A stretch of DNA of 64,000 nucleotides from Macrostomum hystrix (GCA_950097015.1 CATNEN010000038.1:28860501-28924500); one strand, 5' to 3'. Counted from the stretch's first letter, positions 35,779 to 47,464 are shown. Translations and numbers: made by a program. The notes: generated from the sequence alone by a model not told the origin.

Positions 35779-36175
35779 AGCATAAATTTACTTTCGTTCA
35801 CAAAATTATTTTCTTCTTTTAAAATGTTGAACGTTGAACGATGAAGCAGATAATGTCAGCTGGTAACACAACTGGTAGGAAACATTTTTAAACAGCACTG
35901 AGCATTACTCAGTTCAGTTCAATGCAGTCCTGACTGTCTCAGATCCTAAACTGGGTAATAATGACAAATCCAGTACAGAATGCTGCCAAATGTCTTGAAG
36001 TCTCTAAAATCCAAACTATAGTAAGGGCTCAATAAAACTCAGCCAAATTTCTGTGCCCCAAACAACTCTACACGGCTACTATGGGCCATAGAAAACTGCC
36101 ATTTTTTGTCATTCTGTGTCATTGGCACCATTTTAAAAGAGGAAAAAAATTCGCAAACGAAAGTAAATTTATGCC
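35779..36175. mobile_element. Merlin-like element, internally deleted 397-bp copy
   Basis: Ends match the 607-bp copy at 21204 (AGCATAAATTTACTTTCGTT on the left, the inverse ending TAAATTTATGCC on the right). A perfect but different 8-bp duplication, ACTAATTC, flanks it at 35771-35778 and 36176-36183. About 210 bases that carry the transposase remnant in the other copy are missing. Several C-to-T type changes show it is older. Confidence 0.78.
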
Positions 36176-36365
36176 ACTAATTCTCACATGTTGTTTCAAT
36201 TGTTTGTCTGTCTGTCATTTAGATATATTTTCCTAGACTTCTGGCAACTCAACATTAAGCATTTTTTCTGTAAAAGGCTATAGGCTATTTTTATTTTGAA
36301 ATTCTTTATATTAAGATAAAAAAAATTAAGTAAAAAATCTTCATAAAAGCTAGAATCTGATTTGG

Positions 36366-36838
36366 AGGATCCTAGACACTTTGTCATCTTACAACTTTGT
36401 AATCTTACAACTTCGTCATCCACTTGGAAGGTAGGACACTTTGTCATCCAGCCAATTGGCATGCTTTAAATTTTGGTCAGTTTGTCATCTAACTAGGCCT
36501 AATAACAAGCAATCAAGTTTGTCATCAATAAAGTGAGGGTGGGGTGGTGGGGCAGAGGTGTAAACACACCTCTTGTATACAGACTTCTTCTTGTATACAG
36601 ACTAGATAAACACACTTTCACTTCACACTCTAAATTGTCAAAAAGAGGTGTCAAAAGTGATTTCATTATGAGAGTTGAAAGGTGCCAACATGATCATGTG
36701 GGGAGGGGTGGTTCTGTTCTAACTTTGAAAACTTTTGTTTTCTAGATGACAAAGTGTCCACAAGTCTAAGTCTCTTTGTCATCCACCCTCTTAGATATTG
36801 GATAGATCGTCATCTGGATGACAAAGTGTCCAGGTACC
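36366..36838. mobile_element. Inverted-repeat element with GACACTTTGTCATC ends
   Basis: The left end reads AGGATCCTAGACACTTTGTC, and the right end is the reverse complement of GGTACCTGGACACTTTGTCA. GATTTGG is duplicated on both sides (36359-36365 and 36839-36845). Further copies of CTTTGTCATCC occur inside near both ends as subterminal repeats. There is no transposase, so it is a MITE of unassigned superfamily. Confidence 0.65.
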
Positions 36839-37464
36839 GATTTGGTAGCCTCTAGAAGGCCAATATACTTCTTGCTGAGATGAAATTGACTTTGCCTTTG
36901 GTTGAAAGTTTAATGTTATTTTTATCTGTTTAGTTCATTTTCTCTCTAGTTGAGGCTTAGCCTTTAGTCTTCAAAGCAAGGTGAAAAGCAGGCATTCTCA
37001 CATTCTAATTGCCTCCGTGTATTGATTAAGAGAGGGAGTCAACTGCTATTGAGGGGTCTGATTTGTTCAATTAACAACTATGTACAATCAGGCTGGGGCA
37101 GGCAGTTGTGCTTAAAATTAAATTGAACATTATTTTAGGCCTCTTAGTGAAAGCAAGATAATAATGTACTTACTAAAATGTCTGGCTTTTCACTGTGATC
37201 AGTTGATATGCTCAGTTGATATATAACATGTTGAGATTTCTAGGACACCAATCACAATGCTTAGCTTACTGCTGGCTGGGTGACAAGCAAGTGTGGTAGC
37301 TGGGACTGTGGATGTTGTTCCAACTTAGACTTGCAAGTTTACAATCATGGCATGGGTTACACAAACTATCACTGTTCCAAAATAAAGACTGGCACTGTTC
37401 TAGTATAGACTGGGATTCTTCTTGTATACAGACTAGATAAACACACTTTCAACAATTCTGAGCT

Positions 37465-37783
37465 ATTCAATAATAATAATAATAATTGATTACACCTGCC
37501 GCAATTGGGTCAGATGTGCAGCCGACAGCACAGCCGCAGCTAATGCGCGGCGCATCTGAAGGCTGCGTACAGCTGTTCAGTCCATGGACTGGGGGGACGC
37601 CACACCCACCTTTAATTATCCCAGCTGATGCTGGTACCCATTTTAACAGCTGAGTGAACTGAAGCAATGCAGAGTTAAGTGTCTTGCTAAAGGACGCAAA
37701 TTGTTCCAGTGGAGTCGGGAATCGAACCCCCAACCTTCAAGTCGTGAGTCCAACGCCTTAACCACTAGGCTACAACCTCTTGT
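37465..37783 (-). mobile_element. SINE family B, near full-length copy
   Basis: On the minus strand: GTTGTAGCCTAGTGGTTAAG (box A), GGGGTTCGATTCCC (box B), AAGACACTTAACTCTGC, CAGTCCATGGACTG, CGCCGCGCATTAGCTGCGG, then a tail of ATTATTATT units. It is the closest relative of the copy at 14029. Confidence 0.8.
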
Positions 37784-38159
37784 TGAGCTATTCAACAATA
37801 GCTCAAACACATCAAACCCATTTATGACTGGAGTTGGGATACATAAACTCAGGAAAAGACTGTTTAAAAAAGTCAGGAAATGTCATTAAATAAAATACCT
37901 GAACCCTAACACAAGCTATCTTGCTGCAAGCTATCTTCTTGCTTGAAACTTCCACCCATTTTATTGCTTCAGGAACTCCTGGCTGAAACTAGAATTAGCC
38001 TATTACCTGGTGCCAGTAATGCTTCAAGGAGGTAGTTAGTACTCATTTTTTAGACACTTCGACACTTAGCACTTACCTTCTGTCTGTTGTTGACTGATCA
38101 TGATTTGCATTTGTATTAAAATTATGAAAAATAACAAGTTTCCTTTACTCCTAACTCCA

Positions 38160-38365
38160 CTAGAAGGATTTTTGTCCTTTAGCAAGACACTTTATGAATT
38201 ATTCTGCATTGATGTAGTTCACCCAGCTCTTAAATCGATACAAGCATTAGTTGAGTAAATTATGAGTGGATGTGGTATCCTTCCAGTCTATGGACTGAAT
38301 AGACATACTCAGCTTTCAGAAGCACTGTATTATTAATCTGGCCTGATTAGGTCAGGTTTGAGATT
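38160..38365 (+). mobile_element. SINE family B, old degenerate copy
   Basis: CCTTTAGCAAGACACTTTA, CTTCCAGTCTATGGACTG and the CAGCTTTCAGAAGC region follow the order of family B, but with heavy divergence and no intact head. Confidence 0.5.
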
Positions 38366-38540
38366 CATTAAATCAGTCTTGAGACTTAAACAGTTATATT
38401 TTTCACTTCAATAATTAACATTAGTTCTAAACATCTCATACGTAACTTGCCTTTTCAGTTGTAAAGCATAAATTTTAATTAGAAACGATTTGGTTTCTGT
38501 GAAAAAATATCAATATTGAAAAAGCTGGCCATAGATCATC

Positions 38541-39023
38541 ATGCCGAAACGTCGCAAGCAGCTTGATCAGAAGATCTCAGATCTTTTTCCTTTGAAGAGG
38601 CGAACAGTCGCTTCAACAACTGGCAGCTGCAGCGTCACTGAATCTTCTGAACCTAGCGCGACAACAGATCAGAATAATGATGAGAATATTGTTAATTCGG
38701 TTAAACAACAGGCTAAGAAACGCGCGGATCAGCACACTCTTGCTCCAGAAACCACCACCGTGGCACCTGCTGCATCGTCTTCATCAGCACCATCTGTGTC
38801 TCCAACAAGTCCCTTAACCCAGCAGGATCTAACAGTTCTGCGCGACTTTGATCTCAATTGGGAATTCGGCCCCTGTATTGGTATTAGCCGTCTGCAACGC
38901 TGGGAGAGGGCCGTTAAGCGTGGCTTATCGCCGCCGCAGTTTGTTCGCAGCTTAGTACTTGCTCACGCTGGCAATCCACTGTATACTGAGAGCATTTGGT
39001 TTGCTTATTCTGATTTGATTTAA
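38541..39023 (+). CDS. POLD4: DNA polymerase delta subunit 4 (p12)
   Basis: A single exon encodes 160 residues (human 107). The N-terminus has a PCNA-binding motif, DQKISDLF at residues 9-16, followed by PLKRR, in the same place as KRLITDSY in human p12. A Ser/Thr/Ala-rich spacer of about 85 residues explains the greater length. The C-terminal domain is clear: LRDFDLNWEFGPCIGISRLQ, RWERAVKRGLSPP and the end SIWFAYSDLI. p12 stabilises the polymerase delta complex in the nucleus and helps it bind PCNA during lagging-strand synthesis and repair. The ATG is the first in frame. Confidence 0.9.
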   Translation: MPKRRKQLDQKISDLFPLKRRTVASTTGSCSVTESSEPSATTDQNNDENIVNSVKQQAKKRADQHTLAPETTTVAPAASSSSAPSVSPTSPLTQQDLTVLRDFDLNWEFGPCIGISRLQRWERAVKRGLSPPQFVRSLVLAHAGNPLYTESIWFAYSDLI

Positions 39024-39049
39024 TCCGCTGCTGCTGTTTATTTGCAATA

Positions 39050-39150
39050 CGAACGGATGAAACCCATTGGTGATGTTAAACACTGTGAAGGCTTTGACAC
39101 AGCCTCTTAGTTTCTTCAGACGGATGCAGCTCTGAAGAGAGGCATTTGAA
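39050..39150 (-). repeat. Segment repeated near the metallopeptidase gene
   Basis: The reverse complement (CTTCAGAGCTGCATCCGTCT, AAACTAAGAGGCTGTGTC, AATGGGTTTCATCCG) aligns over about 95 bases, at roughly 80% identity by eye, with 49192-49285 on the plus strand. Its nature is unknown; it may be a piece of an unidentified dispersed repeat. Confidence 0.5.
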
Positions 39151-39289
39151 ATGAACACAAAAATTAATTCGGAATGATGATTGAGTAACGATTATTAGCA
39201 TCCAGCAACTAACCTACTTCTAGTAGTAACACATGACTTTTAACAGTAAAAAGACCATGTGGGTTCATCGTTAAGGGTGGAAAAAATTA

Positions 39290-39395
39290 TCCACGTGGTG
39301 GAATTCAAGAAAATCGATCATTCAGTTTGGGAGATATTGTGATGAAGGCAGTGGATATTTCAAATACACTCGTGGTCTCTCCTTTAGGCGCGGAA
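39290..39395 (-). repeat. Fragment of dispersed repeat family X
   Basis: AGAAAATCGATCATTCAGTT, GGGAGATATTGTGATGAAGG and GTGGATATTTCAAATAC match family X in reverse. It is short and non-coding. Confidence 0.5.
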
Positions 39396-40289
39396 ATTGC
39401 GATTTTTTTCTACTGTTAACCAACTGCAGTCTACATGCTTCTGTCAGGAGTAAGTTTGCTTTTATTTGTAAATTTAAATAACACGTCATCTAATTGCTCT
39501 CTAACTAAGTAGTAAAATGTGCTTAATTCCAAATTAAATTACAAGTGGCTTTAATATAGGTTACTATTTGAACAGTGAAATCATTATTCTACTGGGTAAA
39601 TAGCATTAGTAACTAGGGTTGTATTTATGTAGCTAAATATAACCCAGTCAAACACCTAATTACGAGTAAGCTTTTACTAAGTAGAAAAACATTATGTTTT
39701 GTCCCAAACTTTAACTTTTTAACTGAAGTCTCTGTATTTAAATATAGGCTGTAACTGAGTTTTTTTAAACAAATTTTAATGTAGTTGTTACTATTTAAAG
39801 CTATGTGGAATGTGTTAGTTATTATTATTTTCAAACAGGTAATTTTGTTTTTCATTTCTTTTTGTTTTGTTGTACATAGGATGTACACACTAACACAATA
39901 ATTCCTAAATGTTTCTATCAATGCGTTTTAGAGGACGTTAAATTTTTTGCTAACAAAAAGGCTTTGTTGTTATTGATTTGCGTAGATTTTTTTGATGTTT
40001 TTTAAAGATTTTTTAAAACAATGATACATATTTTTTATGCAGACTTAACACTGTCAGTGACTATTGATTGTGTACTTTTAATTAAATTATTGCGTTTTTT
40101 AGATTTTAGTTTGATTTTTTGCTTCGAAATAAAAAAACCGATTTAAAGAGCTATAATATTTCTGTTTGTTAATACGGTAATTCTCATATTTTATTTGCAT
40201 ATTTTAGTAAATGAGAACATTAACTCAGTTGTAAAAAATAGAAAGCAGTTTTTTAAGTGGACTTAGGTATCTTGTCGTTTGTTACTTGC

Positions 40290-41065
40290 TTTTACTGTCT
40301 GATCATTTAACTGTGGATTTGACTGTCTGATCATTTAACTGTGAATTTGACTGTCTGGTCATTTAACTGTGAATTTGACTGTCTGGTCATTTAACTGTGA
40401 ATTTGACTGTCTGGTCATTTAACTGTGAATTTGACTGTCTGGTCATTTAACTGTGAATTTGACTGTCTGGTCATTTAACTGTGAATTTGACTGTCTGGTC
40501 ATTTAACTGTGGATTTGACTGTCTGGTCATTTAACTGTGGATTTGACTGTCTGGTCATTTAACTGTGGATTTGACTGTCTGGTCATTTAACTGTGGATTT
40601 GACTGTCTGGTCATTTAACTGTGGATTTGACTGTCTGGTCATTTAACTGTGGATTTGACTGTCTGATCATTTAACTGTGGATTTGACTGTCTGGTCATTT
40701 AACTGTTGTGGATTTGACTGTCTGGTCATTTAACTGTGGATTTGACTGTCTGGTCATTTAACTGTGGATTTGACTGTCTGATCATTTAACTGTGGATTCG
40801 ACTGTCTGGTCATTTAACTGTGGATTTGACTGTCTGGTCATTTAACTGTGGATTTGACTGTCTGATCATTTAACTGTGGATTTGACTGTCTGGTCATTTA
40901 ACTGTGGATTTGACTGTCTGGTCATTTAACTGTGGATTTGACTGTCTGATCATTTAACTGTGGATTTGACTGTCTGGTCATTTAACTGTGGATTTGACTG
41001 TCTGGTCATTTAACTGTGGATTTGACTGTCTGGTCATTTAACTGTGGATTTGACTGTCTGGTCGT
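40290..41065. repeat. 28-bp minisatellite upstream of the eIF4E3-like gene
   Basis: The unit GGATTTGACTGTCTGGTCAT plus TTAACTGT repeats about 27 times with almost no length change. The first block uses GAATTTG and the later block GGATTTG, so two homogenised sub-arrays are joined. It ends about 290 bases before the ATG. Confidence 0.95.
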
Positions 41066-41355
41066 TTGGTATTGGATTCGAATATGATTAGGAATATGAT
41101 TGTTTGAATATGAGAATATAATAATTTATTTTAAATATTATTGTAACTGAATGAATCCACGTCAAATCCCATTTCAGTGAGAATTCTACGACAATTAAAA
41201 AATAAATTGTGGTTTTCGTTTCTCTACATCAAGGCTAATAATCATCCTCATATAAAAATTTTATTTACCTGATTAAAATTTAGCAGACTTCCGTTTTCTC
41301 AACCACAGTCATCGCAAATATAGTTTATTGAAAAAGGCATTCGCTTCTGCCTACT

Positions 41356-41754
41356 ATGAGTAGAAACATAAACATTGGTGGCGGCGGCGGCGCCGGCCCT
41401 GGCGGATTCGCTGGTGGCGGCGGTGGTCCCTCGGTGCCTTATCCAATCAGCTCTTCTTTACCTAGCGCTGACTATCTGACTGCTCAGTATACCATGCAGC
41501 AGCAGCAGCAAATGATGAGACCTCAAAGTCCTCCTAGCCATCTTCAGCATCAGCAGCATCATCACATGCAGCAGCAGCAGCAGCATCAGAGAATGCCAAG
41601 CCCGCCCCAGGCGATGCTCTCCTCAAGTTTTCCTTCGAACTCGCTAGCCGCTATGATGCAGCAGAGGCCGTCGCTGCAGCAGGCGCCGCTGCCAACGCCG
41701 CAGCAAATCGGCCTGGCCATTATGAGCTCCATCGAGGACCACCTCATGCATCAT

Positions 41755-41788
<34 letters not shown>

Positions 41789-44700
41789 TTGCTCACTCGC
41801 ACTCAATGCAATTCTCCGGCCAGCAGCTTCACCAGCAATTTCCGCAGCAGCACCAGTTGCCTCATCAACACGCCCAGCATCCGTCACGTCCGCCACAGCA
41901 TGCCTTTCAGCAGCAGCAACGGCAGAGGCCTCCGCTGCCACCTCCATTATCTCAGCCGCAGCAGCAGCAGCAGCAGCAGCAGCAGCACATGCCGCCTAAA
42001 TTTCTGTCTCTGGCTCAGGAAAGTGCAATGCTTGCTACAGCCGTTTTGCAAGCTCCATGGTCCACCGGAGATGACAAGCAGCAGCAAGGCGCTGCCATGG
42101 CAACTCGACCATTTGCGCAGCAGCAGCAGCAGCAGCAGTTCGTTCGACCGGCGCCTCGTAAGCGTCTGAACTCTTTGCACCGCAGCAGCTCGGATCCGGA
42201 ATTTTTCACCGGTCGGCGGCGTCACTTTGTACGCGTTCAGCATCAGCAGCAACAGCAGCAGCAGCAGTCAGGGGCAAGGCAGCCGCCCACTAGGCAGACA
42301 GCAGCAGAGGCTGGCATTGCCAGGTTGCGTTTAAATAGTTGCAGAGCCGATGAGCTGCAGATGGCATCAAAAATGCCTATGTAAGTGTGGCTTAATTGCC
42401 AAAGCTCGTACTTAAGCACTTTCTAAGTAATTTTTCTTCTGTTGAAAGAACAGCTACTGAGTCGTAGCAATGGTCTAAATCGAAGTAACATAATTTCTTG
42501 AATATTAGACTCGTTGAAGGAAACTAAGGAGGAATCGGAATTCAAAAAAACTTTTAGAATCTTTTGGAATCGCATATACATATCTAGAGCAAAACAGAAT
42601 CGTAACAAGAACCGACGCTGGAATCGTACCAAAAGCCAAAGCTGGAATCGTAGCACGAACCGAAGCTGGAATCGTTCCAAAAGCCAAAGCTGGAATCGTA
42701 CCAAAAACCAATGCTATAATTGTAGCAGGAACCAAACTTGGAATCGTAGCAGGTACTAAACTTGGAATCGTAGCAAAAACCAAAGCTGGAATCGTAGCAG
42801 GAACCGAAGCTGGAATCGTAGCAGGAACCAAAGCTGGAATCGTACCAAAAGCCAAAACTAGAATCGTAGCAGCAACTAGAGCTGGTATCGAAGCAGGATC
42901 CGAAGCTAGAATCGTAGCAAGAGAGAAATCAGAGCTCAGAAAGCAATCACAGTAAGAACCGAGACAGGAATCGTAGCAAAATTACGCAAGCTATCTCTAA
43001 TTTTAAAAGCTCAAATCATACAAACCCACAGGCCACAGTCTCCAGGCGTTTCATCAGCCAACCCTGGCAACGGTTCCGCTGATGCTGATGCGCTGATTCT
43101 AGTTGAAGATGACAACGAACAGGCGGAAGATTCTAAGCCGTCAGTTGACCAAGCTGAAAAAGCGGAAGAAGAAGACGAAGATGCTCCTGGGGAGGCCGGC
43201 GTTCACGGCCTGGAAGATCCGGTTCGTTCGCCACCCGACACTGACAGCACCCTCATGCAGGCCTGCACCGTCTTGATCACTTATCGGCGATCCACTGGCG
43301 AAGCCGAACCAGAGGATGCAGCCAATGTGTCTTCTGTCGAACAGAACGACGCCGTCTACAATGATGAGGAGGAAATCGTAGCGGCGGCTACAGAAAAGTC
43401 AGCTGAGGCAGCTGCGGCAGCTGCCGCTGAGGACGCCGCTAAGCACGCCCACCTGGACAGGGTGGTGTCTCAGCAGGTAATTTTTGGGGCTATCGTAAAA
43501 TTAACCATACTCTAGGGCCAACGCTCTCACTGAGGGCACAGTGAGACTGTACACTGCCTGACAATTAAATTGTCGGGGCAGATGTACACCCCTTGTATTC
43601 GTGTGTGCTCAATGATTCGTGGAATGTGCAGAATTGTTCTCGACGGCTGGGACTCAACTGTCATTAAAAATGTACCTGCAACAAGCATGCAATCATTATC
43701 CTATGCGTTCCATCTATCCCCGACTATCTTTCTCTGTTGCAATCCATTTGACTCTCCTCTGACTCTCCCTCTGACTCTCCCTCTGACTCTCCCTCTCTGA
43801 CTCTCCCTCTGACTCTCCCTCTGACTCTCCCTCTGACTCTCCCTCTCTGACTCTCCCTCTGACTCTCCCTCTGACTCTCCCTCTCTGACTCACCCTCTGA
43901 CTCTCCCTCTGACTCTCCCTCTGACTCTCCCTCTGACTCTCCCTCTCTGACTCTCCCTCTGACTCTCCTTCTGACTCTCCCTCTGAATCTCCCTGTGACT
44001 CTCCTTCTGACTCTCCCTCGACTCTCCCTTTGACTCTCCCTCTGACTCTCCCTCTGACTCTCCCTCTGACTCTCCCTCTCTGACTCTCCCTCTGACTCTC
44101 CCTCTCTGACTCTCCCTCTGACTCTCCCTCTGACTCTCCTTCTGACTCTCCCTCTGAATCTCCCTGTGACTCTCCCTTTGACTCTCCCTCTGACTCTCCC
44201 TCTGACTCCCCCTTTGACTCTCCCTCTCTGACTCTCCCTCTCTGACTCACCCTCTGACTCTCCCTGTGACTCTCCCTCTCTGACTCTCCCTCTGACTCTC
44301 CCTCTGACACTCCCTCTGTCACTTCCTCTGATTCTCCCTTTGACTCTCCCTCCGACTCTTCATCTGAGTCTCCCTCTGACATACACTCTAGCTCTCTTAT
44401 TTCTAACCTTCTCAGGCTCTCGATGAAAAGCTAGGCGGCGGCGGCAGTTCAAGCGGCGAGATGCCGGTGCCGCTGCAGACAGCTTGGATTCTTTATCTGA
44501 GTCGCAACAATGAATGGACTAGTAACGAAGATTATTTGTCTAGGCTGCAAAAATTGAACACCATGCGATCTGTGCAGAGCTTCTGGGCTACAATGCGATA
44601 TGTGCCAAAGGTTGACATGCTGCCCACTAGAGCATGCTATCATTTTATGAGAAGCGACCGGTTGCCCGTTTGGTAAGTACCACGGTTCTTTAAATGCCTT

Positions 44701-46493
44701 GTCGTTTCAACCCTCTTGAAGATTAGACCTGAAGGATTGGTTAATTGTCCCTGAATTCTCCTGAAGATTAGACCTGAAGGATTGGTTAATTGTCGCTGAA
44801 TCCTCCTGAAGATTAGACCTGAAGGATTGGTTAATTGTCGCTGAATCCTCCTGAAGATTAGACCTGAAGGATTGGTTGATTGTCGCTGAATCCTCCTGAA
44901 GATTAGACCTGAAGGATTGGTTAATTGTCCCTGAATTCTCCTGAAGATTAGACATGAATGATTGGTTGATTGTCCCTGAATTCTCCTGAAGATTAGACCT
45001 GAAGGATTGGTTAATTGTCCCTGAATTCTCCTGAATGATTGGTTAATTGTCCCTGAATTCTCCTGAAGATTAGACCTGAAGGATTGGTTGATTGTCGCTG
45101 AATCCTCCTGAAGATTAGACCTGAAGGATTGGTTAATTGTCGCTGAATCCTCCTGAAGGATTGGTTGATTGTCGCTGAATCCTCTTGAAGATTAGACCTG
45201 AAGGATTGGTTGATTGTCGCTGAATCCTCTTGAAGATTAGACCTGAAGGATTGGTTGATTGTACCTGAATTCTCCTGAAGGATTGGTTGATTGCCGCTGA
45301 ATCCTCCTGAAGATTAGACCTGAAGGATTGGTTAATTGTCGCTGAATCCTCCTGAAGATTAGACCTGAAGGATTGGTTGATTGTCGCTGAATCCTCTTGA
45401 AGATTAGACCTGAAGGATTGGTTGATTGTCGCTGAATCCTCTTGAAGATTAGACCTGAAGGATTGGTTGATTGTACCTGAATTCTCCTGAAGGATTGGTT
45501 GATTGCCGCTGAATCCTCCTGAAGATTAGACCTGAAGGATTGGTTAATTGTCGCTGAATCCTCCTGAAGATTAGACCTGAAGGATTGGTTGATTGTCCCT
45601 GAATCCTTCTGAAGATTAGACCCAAAGGGTCGGTTAAATTTTTCAGAAAATTGTCCTTTGATTTTCAAATTAACTAATCAATTGATCAACCAATCGATTT
45701 ATATATCAATCAAATTAAAATCAATCAATTAAAGAGTAAAAAACAAACTAAAGTTTTTTATTTACTTTTCATCAGGGAGACAGACTACCACATCGAGGGT
45801 GGGATGTTTCGCTTCAAATGCCCGAAGCTGCACACTGCCGTCATTTGGCACGAGCTCCTGTTGGCGGCCATTGGCGAGCAACTCAGCGATTGGCTGGCTA
45901 AAGGCGATGAAATCTCGGGCGTCAGCTGCTTGGTCCGCGAAAACCAAGACATTCTGGAGATTTGGCACACAAGGGCGGACCTGACTTCTAAGGCTAGCAT
46001 CTTTGATAATGTGCCCCGTCTGCTGCCGAAGAATACGAAATTTCTGGCCGCCTTTCACAAAGGTTAGTTTAAATATATAAATCGCCTGCGCTACTAATGA
46101 CTGGCGCTGATTTCACTAACCCCTACGCCAACTGATGTACACTCACTACTCTAATGTGCACTACATCCATTCATTATTTATTCTTACCCACTAAAATGTA
46201 CAGTCACTCTCTCCATTTCTACTCACTAGAGTTTACAATTTACTAACTAAACCTCACTCGTTTTAAACCTTTTTTCAGCCTTTCGTGACAACTATTGCAC
46301 GTACTCGCAGCAGCCGCAGCAGCAGCAGCAGCAGAGGCACAATGTCAGCTCTGATGGTAAGCAGTCGGGTTCTCCTCCGGGTCTAAGCGGCGGCGGCGGT
46401 GGTCAGCGTGTGAAACGTGGCTCCGTGGCATCAGCAGCGGATGCTGGTCGTGGCGCGGGCTCCAGGACGCATCGGAAGTCGTTTAACAATTAA
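41356..46493 (+). CDS. EIF4E3: eIF4E class III (eIF4E3-like) cap-binding protein with a long Q-rich N-terminus
   Basis: Exons 41356-42380, 43032-43476, 44416-44672, 45776-46062 and 46279-46493 keep phase throughout and give 742 residues. Residues 1-490 are low-complexity: Gly-rich start, many polyglutamine runs, then an acidic Ala/Glu-rich stretch. The cap-binding fold lies at about 505-690: AWILYLSRNNEW, MRSVQSFW, RACYHFMRSDRLPVWE, the HELLLAAIGEQLSDW helix, and LVRENQDILEIW. It resembles eIF4E3 (class III) rather than eIF4E1 or 4EHP; the residue matching Trp56 of human eIF4E appears to be Tyr (EDYLSRL), as expected in class III, while the Trp102 equivalent (VWE) is kept. The C-terminus adds another polyglutamine and Gly/Arg-rich tail. 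Vertebrate eIF4E3 is about 220 residues, so the extension is striking. Three introns carry minisatellites. Confidence 0.88.
42590..42990 (+). repeat. 24-bp minisatellite in intron 1 of the eIF4E3-like gene
   Basis: Units close to AGCTGGAATCGTAGCAGGAA plus CCAA repeat about 16 times with C/G and A variation. The open frames in it are by-products of the repeat length. Confidence 0.85.
43520..43690 (+). mobile_element. SINE family A fragment in intron 2 of the eIF4E3-like gene
   Basis: GTACACTGCCTGACAATTAA, GTCGGGGCAGATGTACAC and the GTGTGCTCAATGATTCGTGG segment follow the middle and 3' part of family A. Head missing, strongly diverged. Confidence 0.5.
43750..44390. repeat. 12-bp pyrimidine minisatellite in intron 2 of the eIF4E3-like gene
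   Basis: CTCTGACTCTCC repeats about 50 times, with CTCTCTGACTCTCC variants. It lies directly upstream of the acceptor at 44415, so it forms an exaggerated polypyrimidine tract on the transcribed sense strand. Confidence 0.93.
44710..45630. repeat. 45-bp minisatellite in intron 3 of the eIF4E3-like gene
   Basis: The unit CTGAAGATTAGACCTGAAGG, ATTGGTTAATTGTCGCTGAA, TCCTC repeats about 20 times, some copies shortened to about 30 bases by loss of the GAAGATTAGAC part. A block of about 240 bases (45130-45370) is repeated almost exactly at about 45360-45600, indicating recent block duplication. Confidence 0.93.
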
Positions 46494-46784
46494 CTAACTG
46501 CGCTGCACAGTTTCCAGAGTAACAGGAACTATCACATCTCTTTGGCTTTGTTGATATTGTTTGTTTGTTTCTGTTCTTCTGCTTCAATTTGTGTGTTCAT
46601 ACAGTAGCTCGGTATGTTCTGGGATCAAGAGACCTACTTCAAACTACTTAGATTTTTAACGTTTAGAATTACTGACTACAAAGCTGTCTGCGCCTGTACA
46701 GCTCGTCTCGATTAACACAGAGTCACGAGAAAAGCACTATAGCCATGATAAAAGTGTTTGAGTTGTTTGTAAGAGTGCTTGAGC

Positions 46785-46790
46785 AATAAA
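46785..46790 (+). terminator. Polyadenylation signal AATAAA of the eIF4E3-like gene
   Basis: AATAAA lies about 290 bases after the stop codon and is followed by a T-rich region, as expected for a cleavage site. Confidence 0.55.
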
Positions 46791-47464
46791 ATTGGGCTCC
46801 TAGATTTCTTTGATCTCATTTGATTTTTTGCTGTTTTTTTATGTTTTCGCTGCTTATTTTAATGCCCCATCTTGGAAATTTGTTTTCATGTGCTATTTTT
46901 TTGTTTATCTTCTTATGATGAGCGACTCGTTGTTGGGCTGTCCTGCCAGTATTTTATCGAATGCCCTGTGTATGCCAATACCCAAAAATGTGTCCACCTG
47001 TCTACCCAACTGTAATTTTTATTGGATCAATTCACTTTATAATTGAATTGAATTGAATTGATGTTTTTATTAAGCATATCTAAATTTTAGACAAGTTCGC
47101 ACCAGCTACAGCACGCACAATTTGCCCTAACAATGCTCAAACAAACATCTGCTTTCAGAACTAAATATACTAGTTCTGTTTACTTATTTGTGACGCCCTT
47201 AAAACTTGAATTTATAGTAGTTACTGCGCTCTCGTGTAGGCTATAATTTGGTGCAAAACTAACTGAGACGCTTCCTATGTTGGACACAAAATGTCTTATT
47301 AACTTTCCTTGACTAAATAAGTGCTAACATCTAAGGTTCTGCTTTGTTGCATCGTTTATCGTCTTCTAAGATTTTTATGAATTCGAAAAAATTTATATAA
47401 ATAAATGATGGTAAATGATAGCTCATTCCTTAGCCTGATAATGCTTATTAGTCGTTAACATAAT

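Larger units (their letters stand above)
34450..38540. other. Divergent intergenic region between SLC25A20 and POLD4
   Basis: Very AT-rich. It contains a short Merlin-like element (35779), an inverted-repeat element (36366) and two family B SINEs (37465 and 38160). No gene is supported. Confidence 0.6.
39160..41355. other. Intergenic region between POLD4 and the eIF4E3-like gene
   Basis: Holds a family X fragment (39290-39395), AT-rich DNA and the 28-bp minisatellite at 40290-41065. No gene is supported. Confidence 0.6.

Noticed and set aside
43714-44382. A 222-codon Glu/Ser/Gly repeat frame on the minus strand
   Set aside because: It is the reverse of the 12-bp CTCTGACTCTCC array in an eIF4E3-like intron.
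44707-45668. Frames encoding repeated Asn/Gln/Ser/Phe peptides
   Set aside because: They are the 45-bp minisatellite in intron 3 of the eIF4E3-like gene.
44416-46062. First reading of the cap-binding protein as 4EHP (eIF4E2)
   Set aside because: The blocks RACYHFMRSDRLPVWE and HELLLAAIGEQLSDW, and the spacing after them, fit eIF4E3 better, and the Trp56 equivalent is Tyr.
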